This document shows, in pieces, positions 44,995 through 52,255 of a stretch of 64,000 nt of DNA. The notes beneath the pieces were generated by a model, which searched no databases, had not been told where the DNA came from, and worked only from the letters and a program-made list of their open reading frames with translations. The stretch comes from Streptomyces hundungensis (GTDB lineage Bacteria; Actinomycetota; Actinomycetes; Streptomycetales; Streptomycetaceae), in assembly GCF_003627815.1 (NCBI RefSeq), contig NZ_CP032698.1:2108001-2172000 (forward strand). The letters run 5' to 3'. A program made the translations under genes and the position numbers. The first letter of the stretch is position 1; each line of letters starts with the position of its first letter.

Positions 44995-45019
44995 CGTCTC
45001 GCCTCTCGTTCTCTTCCCG

Positions 45020-45160
45020 CTATGCACGGTCCAGGCCGGGTACCTCGATGTCGCCCGCCGGATGCGGAGGCAGTGCGGCTCGCGCACGGTCGTCCAGGGC
45101 TGCCCGGAACAGCGGGTCCCGCCAGGCCCTGATCACGTCGGCGGCCGTCGGTTCAGACAC
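45020..45160 (-). CDS. 46-residue mersacidin-leader-like peptide without a core
   Basis: A GTG start overlapping the last codons of the PqqD-like gene opens a 46-residue peptide with IRAWRDPLFRAAL near residue 10 and RAALPPHPAG near residue 27. This is the layout of mersacidin/lichenicidin-type LanM leaders (RAWKDPxYRxSL ... PxNPAG). It stops ten residues later, after DIEVPGLDRA, with no Cys, Ser or Thr in that tail. It lies directly before lanM. It could activate LanM in trans, or be a remnant that lost its core. It is too short for most gene finders. Confidence 0.65.
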   Translation of the reverse strand: MSEPTAADVIRAWRDPLFRAALDDRARAALPPHPAGDIEVPGLDRA

Positions 45161-45434
45161 GGACGGCGCCGTACTCGACCAGTTCGGACAGGACTTCGAT
45201 GGTGTCCTCGACGGCGGTCTCGACGTCGATCTCGTATTCCCGGGCGAGGAGTTCACCGATGCCGCCCACGGTGAGGACCCCGTCGATCCGCTTCCAGATG
45301 AACGCCGTCGTCTCCGCCAGCTCGAAGGCCTGCTCGGGGACCGCGACCACCAGGGTGCCGCGGATCTTGCGCACCCGGATGTCGGGGCGGACGGACGGGA
45401 TGGACTCGGCCGTGACCGGACCCGCTGTGCTCAT
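45153..45434 (-). CDS. PqqD-like RRE (RiPP recognition element) protein
   Basis: A 93-residue winged-helix protein: VRPDIRVRKIRGTLVVAVPE (beta wing), then FELAETTAFIWKRIDGVLTV, then the helical DTIEVLSELVEYGAV. Stand-alone PqqD-like RREs bind leader peptides and hand them to modification enzymes, as in lasso and radical-SAM RiPPs. It follows the nucleotidyltransferase gene almost without gap and overlaps the leader-like peptide gene. It should recognise one of the two small peptides. Confidence 0.8.
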   Translation of the reverse strand: MSTAGPVTAESIPSVRPDIRVRKIRGTLVVAVPEQAFELAETTAFIWKRIDGVLTVGGIGELLAREYEIDVETAVEDTIEVLSELVEYGAVRV

Positions 45435-46204
45435 CAGATGTCCACTTCCATGGCGATGCCGCGGCAGACCGAGAGCACCTCGTTGATCCAGGCCGCGGGC
45501 TGTGCGGGGTCCAGCGACCGCATCGTCTCCAGAGCCCAGTACGTGTCGTACGGCAGCACGGCGGGGGCGGCGGCCCGCAGCCTTCGGGCCCGCCACTTCT
45601 CGCCCGGCCCGCACTCGCCTTCCGAGGCGAGGAGCGCGTCGACCGTGTAGTGGAACGCGGCCCGCGCGGACAGCACGGCGCTGTCCACGTCTCCGGCCTC
45701 CAGCTGGCCCACCGCGTCCTCGACGCGGGAGTCGGCCATGTTCAGAATGCGAGCCGCGTGGATGGAGCGGAACGCGGATTCCTCCGCTTGGACGCGCCAG
45801 TGCGACAGCAGCTCCTGTCCGCCCGCCGCCGCGCCGAAGGCGAGCCGGTCCAGCAACTGCACCTCGCGCAGGGCGAGTTCCTCGGCGCCCTGCTCGAAGG
45901 CCTGCCAGGTGACCTTGGCGAGGACCTGCTCCACCTGGCCGCGCGTCCAGTACCGGATGTCCCAGCGCATCGCGTCGACGAAGGTCTCCTCCCCCAGTAC
46001 GACGGAGGGTACGAGCGGTACGGGATGGCGCGAGGCGCCCTTGCCCGTCCACGGCTCCTCGGAGATCACGTAGAGATCCACGTCACTGGAGGCGTTGCCC
46101 CAGCCCCGGACCAGGGAACCCGCCTCGAAGACACAGACCCAGGACTCGGGCAGCAGGTCCAGCGCGCGCAGTTGTTCCAGCTGGTGCGGGCGGTCCTCAG
46201 ACAC
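45434..46204 (-). CDS. Nucleotidyltransferase-fold protein (MNT/DNA pol-beta type)
   Basis: A 256-residue protein with the pol-beta nucleotidyltransferase signature FEAGSLVRGWGNASSDVDLY near residues 26-45 (GS, then DxD metal pair). A long helical C-terminal half follows (SAFRSIHAARILNMADSRVE, DVDSAVLSARAAFHYTVDAL) like HEPN/kanamycin-nucleotidyltransferase-type domains. It may adenylylate a peptide or small molecule. It overlaps the AsnB gene by 8 bp and the next gene by one base, placing it firmly in operon III. Confidence 0.75.
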   Translation of the reverse strand: MSEDRPHQLEQLRALDLLPESWVCVFEAGSLVRGWGNASSDVDLYVISEEPWTGKGASRHPVPLVPSVVLGEETFVDAMRWDIRYWTRGQVEQVLAKVTWQAFEQGAEELALREVQLLDRLAFGAAAGGQELLSHWRVQAEESAFRSIHAARILNMADSRVEDAVGQLEAGDVDSAVLSARAAFHYTVDALLASEGECGPGEKWRARRLRAAAPAVLPYDTYWALETMRSLDPAQPAAWINEVLSVCRGIAMEVDI

Positions 46205-48419
46205 GGTCGGCTCCCTTCGGGGCGGCCTCGACGACGAGTCCGAGGTCGAGCACCTCCTCGAGCAGCGGCTTCAGTTCGGCGAGCGTGTGGCCGTTGCCTG
46301 CCAGTACCTTCTCCAGCGAGGTCTCGCCGTCAAGCGAGCGCAGCAGCGCGGTCAGGCCGGGCTCCTCGTCCTCGCTGAGGACGAACTCGCACGCCCCGTC
46401 GACCAGCAGGTACCAGATGCCGGGCTGGGCCGGCACGCAGGCGAGCAGGGTGTCGTCCCGCAGCGCGTACACGGCGGCCGGGTCCACCGGGGGCCGCGGC
46501 ATGGTGAGGGCGCGGATCTGCCCCTCGCTCTCGTCCCAGTCGCCGTACTCGAAGGTCACGGGTTCGGGGGTGGCGGCGCTGAACGCGGCTGACGGAGGGG
46601 CGGGAAGGTCCGCGGTCATGCGTTCCAGCAGGCCGAGGTTGACCAGCCGCAGCAGGTGTTCGACGCTGCCGTTCTCGGGGTCGCGCTCCAGGCGCCGCAG
46701 GCTCTCGCGGACGCCGTCCTGGTGGATGAACTGGCGGGCCCGCTCGGAGGAGAAGGCCTCTTCGAGGAGCGCGTCGCCGCCCTGCGCCAGCATGCGGGTG
46801 AAGGTGCGGTAGGTGTGGCGCTGCCCCTCGCCGTGGAAGAAGGGGACCTTGGGGCGGTTGATCAGCTCCTCGGGGAGGATGCCGACCATCGCCCGGCGCA
46901 GGATCCGCTTGTCCCAGAGGAGGTTCTCGCGGCGGGCGGCGGGGATCGACGCGACCAGCTCGACCAGACGGTGGTCGAGGAAGGGCACCCGGGCCTCGAC
47001 GCTGTTGCCGGCGGCCGTACGGTCCTCGTGCCAGACGTTGTACTGCTGGAGGCTGCGGTACTTCCAGGCGATGAACGCGTCGTAGGGATCCGGGGCGTCG
47101 ACGCCCAGGCCGGCGTGTGCGGCCTCGTCCTTCAGCAGCGGCAGGTCGGACATCTGCCACCAACTCGCCAGCTGCGGCCGGCTGTCCAGGGCCTTGCGGC
47201 GGGCGAGGGCGCCGATGTTGGTGATGAAGTCGCTCCAATTGCCGCCCTCGCCGGTGTAGTTGAGGGAATAGCCTCCGTTGAACTCGTCGGAGGCGGCGCC
47301 CAGCAGCATGCCCTTGATCTCGGGGTGGCGCAGGCGCGCGTGGCGGTGCAGTTCGTACTTGTAGAACTGCTCCGGGCTGCACAGGGGCGTCTCGGTGAGC
47401 CAGAGCAGGTTCTTCCACTCCTCGATCCCCGGGACCCGGTCGCCGTCGAAGAGGATCTGCTCGTTCGGCACGCCGAGCATGTGGGCCGCGCGGTGGCTCC
47501 ACTCGGCGTCGCCGTTGAGGACGGTCGCCCCCGTGAGCACGCTGAAGGTCCGCAGGCCGCTCTGGCCGGCCAGCGCGGCCACCGCGGAGGAGTCGATTCC
47601 GCCGCTGAGGAACAGTCCGAGTTCGGCGTCGGCCATGGCGCAGTCCTGTACGGACGCGGCGAGGAGATCCCGGTAGCGCTCGATGTACTCCTCGTCCGAG
47701 GCGTCGGAGTCCGCGGCCGCGCCGGGCAGCGACCAGTAGCGGTGCTCGCGGGTGGCGCCGTCCTTGAGGTCGATCTCCATCACCGTGGCGGCCGGGGCCA
47801 GTTCGATGCCCTCGAACCAGGTGTTGACCGGCTCGTGGATGAAGGCGGGCGTCGAGCTCATGCCGTAGTCGGCGAGCGCGCCGCTCCAGTCCAGGCGCCT
47901 CGGGGTGGCGGGGTCGGTGAAGAGCGCCTTGATCTCGGAGGCGAAGACGATCCGCTCCCGGTCGCGGTGGTAGAAGAGCGGCTTGATGCCGAACCGGTCC
48001 CGGCAGAAGAGGAGTTTGTTCTGCTTGCGGTCCCAGAGGACCACGGCGAACATGCCGTTCACGCGGTCGAGGAAGTTCAGGCCGTCGCGCTGGTAGAGGT
48101 GCAGCAGCACCTCGCAGTCCGACCGGGTCTTGAAGCGGGCGCCCGGAGGCAGCGACGCGGCCAGCTCGCGGTGGTTGTAGACCTCGCCGTTGGCGATCAG
48201 GACGACGGAACCGTCCTCGCTGACCAGCGGTTGACCGCCGCCCTCGGGGTCCACCAGGGACAGCCGGGTGAAGGCGAGGCCCACCTGGTCCTCACGCAGC
48301 AGCCGTTGGTCGTCCGGGCCGCGGTGGGCGAGCGTGCACGCCAAGTCGCGCAGCAGCTCGTCGGCGGCAGGTGTCAACATGCCACCGTCGATCCGGGCAA
48401 CACCAGCGATTCCGCACAT
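46197..48419 (-). CDS. AsnB-type glutamine-dependent amidotransferase with C-terminal extension
   Basis: A 740-residue protein. The ATG at 48419 leaves the catalytic N-terminal Cys (MCGIAGVARIDGG) of class II glutaminases, so I prefer it to the upstream start. RLSLVDPEGGGQPL and DFLDRVNGMF-like elements follow. The synthetase half has the PPi loop LFLSGGIDSSAVAAL near residue 270. The last 100 residues resemble a small winged-helix/PqqD-like module (LLRSLDGETSLEKVLAGNG, then a helix). Lasso cyclases and Asn synthetases share this architecture. It should activate a carboxylate for amide formation. Confidence 0.88.
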   Translation of the reverse strand: MCGIAGVARIDGGMLTPAADELLRDLACTLAHRGPDDQRLLREDQVGLAFTRLSLVDPEGGGQPLVSEDGSVVLIANGEVYNHRELAASLPPGARFKTRSDCEVLLHLYQRDGLNFLDRVNGMFAVVLWDRKQNKLLFCRDRFGIKPLFYHRDRERIVFASEIKALFTDPATPRRLDWSGALADYGMSSTPAFIHEPVNTWFEGIELAPAATVMEIDLKDGATREHRYWSLPGAAADSDASDEEYIERYRDLLAASVQDCAMADAELGLFLSGGIDSSAVAALAGQSGLRTFSVLTGATVLNGDAEWSHRAAHMLGVPNEQILFDGDRVPGIEEWKNLLWLTETPLCSPEQFYKYELHRHARLRHPEIKGMLLGAASDEFNGGYSLNYTGEGGNWSDFITNIGALARRKALDSRPQLASWWQMSDLPLLKDEAAHAGLGVDAPDPYDAFIAWKYRSLQQYNVWHEDRTAAGNSVEARVPFLDHRLVELVASIPAARRENLLWDKRILRRAMVGILPEELINRPKVPFFHGEGQRHTYRTFTRMLAQGGDALLEEAFSSERARQFIHQDGVRESLRRLERDPENGSVEHLLRLVNLGLLERMTADLPAPPSAAFSAATPEPVTFEYGDWDESEGQIRALTMPRPPVDPAAVYALRDDTLLACVPAQPGIWYLLVDGACEFVLSEDEEPGLTALLRSLDGETSLEKVLAGNGHTLAELKPLLEEVLDLGLVVEAAPKGADRV

Positions 48420-48469
48420 GTCATTCACTTTCGTTGCGACCCGAGTGGGAACTCAGCGATAAAACGGGC

Positions 48470-48499
48470 ACGCGTCACGCCCAACCGGGCGTGACGCGT
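48470..48499 (-). terminator. Hairpin between precursor peptide and AsnB genes
   Basis: A perfect 13-bp stem (48470-48482 with 48487-48499) around a 4-nt loop, 15 bp after the peptide stop and about 50 bp before the AsnB start. In RiPP operons such partial terminators keep the precursor in excess over the enzymes. Confidence 0.85.
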
Positions 48500-48513
48500 A
48501 CTCGGCGAGCTAT

Positions 48514-48582
48514 TTAGCGGGTGGTCACGATGACCGTACCGAAGTCGACCTTCTTGGTCGACGGCTTGATGTACTTCTTCAT
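48514..48582 (-). CDS. 22-residue candidate RiPP precursor peptide
   Basis: The ATG at 48582 follows a full Shine-Dalgarno, GGAGGTGAT, at optimal spacing, the best ribosome site in the window. The peptide starts MKKYIKPS, is Lys-rich at 2, 3, 6, 10 and 11, has Asp13-Phe14-Gly15, and ends Thr-Thr-Arg. Tyr4-x-x-Pro7 recalls the YxxP motif that RRE proteins bind in lasso leaders. It has no Cys. It is first in operon III and followed by a strong hairpin. That it is the substrate is inferred from this context. It is too short for routine annotation. Confidence 0.75.
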   Translation of the reverse strand: MKKYIKPSTKKVDFGTVIVTTR

Positions 48583-49100
48583 GTGTAATCACCTCCATCC
48601 TTGAATGGAATAGAGGGAGACAGGCCGCAGGCCTAAGCGGTCGTCGCGGAGCGGCACAAAGGAAGTGAATTATCCAACCGGAATGCGCCCCCCTTGGTCG
48701 CCCCGTTCGGAAACCGAGACGGTCACCTTCGCCGGCCCTGTGCCGACTTGCCCCCAAACCAGATCTGTCCACGTCGCAGACGGGTTCTGACCGGCGACAG
48801 CATTGTGCGTCCTGGCGTGATCTTCCGTCAACCCCCGTTTGCCGGAACCCTGTTGACCTGTGGAACAGGGCGATTCCCGCAGACGGATTTCTTAATTCCG
48901 CTTAATTCTACTACCCGTTACCGGCGGTTCCCTATTGGCCTGACAGAGCGTCACGGGGAAGGCCGCGGTGGGGCCGCTCGCCAGAATCGGATATATCGGA
49001 AATTCAACGAAGCGGGTTGCTGTGTCGCGCACCCAAGGATGCCCCGTCGACGAGAAATCCATTCGCCTCGCCGTGGAGGGGTGGTGATACAGTCGCGGCC
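48583..49100. promoter_or_regulatory. Divergent control region between precursor and MFS exporter
   Basis: A 518-bp gap with no supported gene. It is AT-richer around 48880-48945, with a 10-bp tandem repeat (CTTAATTCCG, CTTAATTCTA at 48891-48910). GTCAAC near 48829 and GTTGAC near 48852 form a wide inverted pair. I find no 11-bp SARP heptamers here, so operon III may be controlled differently from operons I and II. Confidence 0.5.
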
Positions 49101-50363
49101 ATGAATCTGCGTAAGTTCCAGGCCTTCAGCGGGCCATTGAGCGACAGCAGGTTCCGCGTTCTCTGGTTCGGACAAACGCTTTCCTATGCCGGCAGTGCCA
49201 TTTTCCCCGTCGCACTCACCCTCGCGTTGGTGCAGGGAGTCGGATCGGCCACCGACCTGGGCCTGGTCCTGGCCAGCGCCGCGGTCGGCGAAGCGCTCTT
49301 CCTCCTCGTGGGCGGGGTCTGGGCCGACCGGCTGCCCCGGCAGAAGGTGATGATCGCGGCGGACTCGATCCGCTGTGTCGCCCACGTCTTCATCGGGCTC
49401 CGCATCGTCAGCGGCCAGGCCGGTCTCGCCGAACTGATGCTCGCCTCCGCCTGCGTGGGCGCGGCCACGGGCTTCTTCCTGCCCGCCTCCAGCGGTCTTG
49501 TCCCGTCGACGGTCACCCCGGAGCTCCTGCAACGGGCCAACGCGGTCATGGCCGTCTCCCGGCGCTCGGCGATGATGCTGGGGCCCGCGGCGGCCACCAC
49601 CATCGCCCTCACCATCGGCCCCGGTTGGGCCATGGTCATCGACGGCGCGACCTTCGCGGTCAACGCCCTGATGCTCAGCAGACTGCGCGTCGGGCACGTG
49701 GCGGCGCCGCGCGAGAGCTTCCTCAAGGAGCTCCGCGAGGGATGGGGCGAGATCCGTGAACGGACCTGGCTGTGGAGCAACTACGCTGCCCACGGCTGCT
49801 GGAACCTGTCGCGGACCGTCTACTTCACCGTCGGAGCGGCGACGGTCATCAGCGGCCTGGGCGGCGAGGTGGCCTGGGGCATCATCGCCCAGGGCGCGAC
49901 GGTCGGGGCCCTCACCGGCGCGCTGGTCTCCCTACGAGTCCGCACGTCCCGGCCCCTCGTCGTGATCAACATCTGCCTCTCGCTCGGCGCCATACCGCTC
50001 GCCCTCATCGCGCTGGGGGCCCCGACCGCGCTCATCGCCGTGGGAGCGGGCGTCATGGCCTTCGCGCTCGGCCTGATGGGGACGCTGTGGGACACCGCGG
50101 TGCAGCAGCAGATCCCCACCGACCGGATGTCCCGCGTCTCCGCCTACGAATGGCTGCTGTCCAGCGCGCTCATCCCCCTCGGCATGGCGCTGGCCGGCCC
50201 CTTGGCCGGGCTCGTCGGAGCCAAGGCGGCGCTCTACGGCGCCGCCGCGCTGATGGCCGTATCCAGTCTGGGGGTGCTGGCCATCCCCGAGGTGAGGCGC
50301 CTGGGGCGGGCCCACGGACCGGTCGTCGCCGAAGAGGCCGATCCGATCAGCGCCGGCGCCTAG
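49101..50363 (+). CDS. MFS exporter (DHA-type), likely RiPP export
   Basis: A 420-residue, 12-helix MFS protein: FRVLWFGQTLSYAGSAIFPV at helix 1, GGVWADRLPRQKVMIAADSI (motif A), and a second-half loop. The conserved layout fits MFS drug exporters of the enterobactin-exporter/EntS-like type. It is divergent from the precursor operon and directly precedes the AurF-like gene (14 bp). There is no LanT protease-transporter in the region, so leader removal must use another protease if it happens. Confidence 0.85.
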   Translation: MNLRKFQAFSGPLSDSRFRVLWFGQTLSYAGSAIFPVALTLALVQGVGSATDLGLVLASAAVGEALFLLVGGVWADRLPRQKVMIAADSIRCVAHVFIGLRIVSGQAGLAELMLASACVGAATGFFLPASSGLVPSTVTPELLQRANAVMAVSRRSAMMLGPAAATTIALTIGPGWAMVIDGATFAVNALMLSRLRVGHVAAPRESFLKELREGWGEIRERTWLWSNYAAHGCWNLSRTVYFTVGAATVISGLGGEVAWGIIAQGATVGALTGALVSLRVRTSRPLVVINICLSLGAIPLALIALGAPTALIAVGAGVMAFALGLMGTLWDTAVQQQIPTDRMSRVSAYEWLLSSALIPLGMALAGPLAGLVGAKAALYGAAALMAVSSLGVLAIPEVRRLGRAHGPVVAEEADPISAGA

Positions 50364-50377
50364 GCCCGGAGACGGAG

Positions 50378-51382
50378 ATGGAGAAGACCACGCACCGCGC
50401 GCCCCTGCGCCAGACCCTCACCCGGCTGACCGACCCCGAATCGCCGGTGGCGGCCCAGTACCGCAGCAGGTTCGCCCTCTGGGACGCGCGCGCCAGCGTG
50501 CGCGTGAAGCCGCCGCGCCTGCTGACGCCCGCCGAGCCCGGCCGGCTCTACTTCCCGCCCGAGCTGATGCCGGTCGTCGCGCATCCGCTCGTACGGTCCC
50601 GGCCGTACGAGGTGACGGAGCGCGTACTCACCCAACGGCTGCACCAGTACCTGTACTTCACCACCGAGCTGGAACAAGTCGCCGTGATGCCGGTGACCAT
50701 GGACATCAGCCGGGGCCGCAGCGGGCTCGACCTGCCGGCCGCCATGCGGGAGGACGCTTTCAAGATCACGACGGATGAGGCCTGGCATGCCCAGTTCTCC
50801 GACGACCTGTCCCGCCAGGTCCAGGCGCGGACCGGCTTCGACGCCTGCCTGCCGGACCGCCCGGCGTTCATCGACCGCCTCGACCGCATCCGGGCGGGGA
50901 TGGACCACGATCTGCGCGGAGCGGCCGACCTCGCCTTCTCCGTCGTGAGCGAGACCCTGATCTCCTCCATCCTCTCCGACCTCCCCCGGGACAAGCGGCT
51001 GCCGGAAGCGGTCAGGGAGCTGGTCCAGGACCACGCCGAGGACGAGGGGAAACACCACGCCTACTTCCGCAGCCTCCTCGAATTCTTCTGGCACGCACTC
51101 GACGCACCGGCGCGCAGACGGATGGGCGCACTGGTCCCGGAGCTCATCACCGCGTTCCTGGAACCGGACTACCTGGCCATAGCCCTCACCCTTGGGGACG
51201 CCGGATTCAGCGCGGAGGAGGCCGAGGAGATCCTCACCGACTCTCATCCGGCCGACGCGACCCGGGCCGCCATCGGCCGGGCCGCCCAGGCGACCACGCG
51301 CTACTTCACGGAAGTCGGAGCACTGGACACCCCATCCACACACGAGGCCTTCGCCTCGGCGGGCCTCCTGACCACGAACTGA
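50378..51382 (+). CDS. AurF-like di-iron N-oxygenase/ferritin-like oxygenase
   Basis: A 334-residue ferritin-like protein with two E...ExxH-type metal sets: ITTDEAWHAQFSDDL, VVSETLISSIL and DHAEDEGKHHAYF. This arrangement fits the AurF (p-aminobenzoate N-oxygenase) family, PF11583. The family oxidises arylamines or hydroxylates carrier-bound amino acids. It is co-transcribed with the MFS exporter. In this context it could hydroxylate an amine of the local product. The substrate is unknown. Confidence 0.75.
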   Translation: MEKTTHRAPLRQTLTRLTDPESPVAAQYRSRFALWDARASVRVKPPRLLTPAEPGRLYFPPELMPVVAHPLVRSRPYEVTERVLTQRLHQYLYFTTELEQVAVMPVTMDISRGRSGLDLPAAMREDAFKITTDEAWHAQFSDDLSRQVQARTGFDACLPDRPAFIDRLDRIRAGMDHDLRGAADLAFSVVSETLISSILSDLPRDKRLPEAVRELVQDHAEDEGKHHAYFRSLLEFFWHALDAPARRRMGALVPELITAFLEPDYLAIALTLGDAGFSAEEAEEILTDSHPADATRAAIGRAAQATTRYFTEVGALDTPSTHEAFASAGLLTTN

Positions 51383-51423
51383 CCCACCTCCCGGGCGAGA
51401 CCGGCGGGCCCGGCCGACGCACG

Positions 51424-51463
51424 ACGCCCCCGAGGCGCTCGTCGGGGCGGGCGTCGGGGGCGT
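51424..51463 (+). terminator. Terminator after the AurF-like gene
   Basis: ACGCCCCCGA (51424-51433) pairs with TCGGGGGCGT (51454-51463). It probably closes the MFS-AurF operon and the right edge of the biosynthetic region. Confidence 0.6.
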
Positions 51464-51506
51464 GGGGGACGTCGGCGGGTGGGGGGACGTCGGGGGGGCC
51501 GGCAGA

Positions 51507-51665
51507 TCAGGCGTCCTCGCGCGGCAGCAGGTGCACCAGGCGGCCGGACCACTGGTGCCACACCCAGACCCCGTACCAGCGCACCTCACGTCCGGTCAGC
51601 TGCTGGGCGGCCGCGTGCGCGACGCCGCCCGGCGAACCGCGCGGGCCCGGCTGCCGGCAGGTGAC
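51507..51665 (-). other. Short open frame without a normal start
   Basis: About 52 codons on the minus strand ending in LTGREVRWYGVWVWHQWSG, then RLVHLLPREDA. The Trp-rich tail looks protein-like. The frame is preceded by AGGGGAG, but then GTC instead of a start codon. It may be the end of a damaged gene or a start I cannot recognise. The rest of the 51383-51728 gap shows only the terminator. Confidence 0.3.
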
Positions 51666-51728
51666 TAGCTCTCCCCTGCTACCCGTAACGGGTGCCGCAG
51701 GGGCGGGTCGTCCCAGAAGGCGGCGTGG

Positions 51729-52115
51729 TCAGCGCCGGCCGCCCATGCGGCGGTCGTCGGCCAGGGCGGTCAGCGGGCCGAACTCGCGGGCAAGCTGGGT
51801 CCACGTCAGAACCTCGCCACAGCGGGCCGGGAATTCCTTCGGGTTGAACTCGGGCATGGTCCAGGTGCCAGTGCCCCGGTCCCGCAGCCACAGGTCCCCG
51901 TCACCGTCGACCACGGTCGGCGGGACCGGTACGGGCTCGGCCTGGTCGACGGGCTCCCAGGTGATCCGGCCCGGGTGGGAGGCGCGGCGCAGCTCGGTGG
52001 TGGCCAGCCGCGCGGCCAAGTCACGGGTGGACTCTTCGGCGCCCTTGACCGACTCGAGCCGGTATGCGTCGTCAAGGACGGGCAGGGCTGGATTCTTGCT
52101 GCGCTTTGAACTCAT
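51729..52115 (-). CDS. Hypothetical protein
   Basis: A 128-residue soluble protein starting MSSKRSKNPALPVLDDAY. It has a charged N-terminal helix (STRDLAARLATTELRRA), a Pro-rich centre with GDGDLWLRDRGTGTWTMPEF, and a C-terminal LTWTQLAREFGPLTAL. It has no signal, membrane helix or known motif. The codon pattern is normal for the genome. It lies between the biosynthetic region and the PucR gene and looks like accessory DNA. I do not recognise its family. Confidence 0.6.
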   Translation of the reverse strand: MSSKRSKNPALPVLDDAYRLESVKGAEESTRDLAARLATTELRRASHPGRITWEPVDQAEPVPVPPTVVDGDGDLWLRDRGTGTWTMPEFNPKEFPARCGEVLTWTQLAREFGPLTALADDRRMGGRR

Positions 52116-52255
52116 ACGCTGGCTACCTCCGGTGGGGGGCGCCACATCCGTTATGGCACCCCGTAGAGGAACACGGTATCCGAGGCGGGAGCTGGGTCGG
52201 CTACGGCCACTGTCCGCCGCTTCGGACAGGGTCGTCGTGGACGTCGGGGCGTGCG

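Noticed and set aside
39275..48582. Calling operon III a lasso-peptide cluster
   Set aside because: AsnB and RRE fit, but there is no B2 transglutaminase-like protease and the peptide is too short for leader plus ring plus tail.
39275..48582. Calling operon III a standard class II lanthipeptide cluster
   Set aside because: LanM is intact, but neither small peptide has Cys and there is no LanT or LanP in the window.
48425..48772. A 115-codon minus-strand frame overlapping the precursor region, with Cys residues
   Set aside because: It is in a different frame from the SD-led 22-mer, has no ribosome site, and spans the hairpin. It does not look like a LanA.
48694..49104. A plus-strand frame with several Cys as an alternative lanthipeptide precursor
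   Set aside because: Arg/Pro-rich shadow composition, no leader-like motif and no good start. It runs into the MFS ribosome site.
51462..51668. Gly/Arg-rich plus-strand frames after the AurF-like gene
   Set aside because: They come from the G-rich terminator region and have no protein-like composition.
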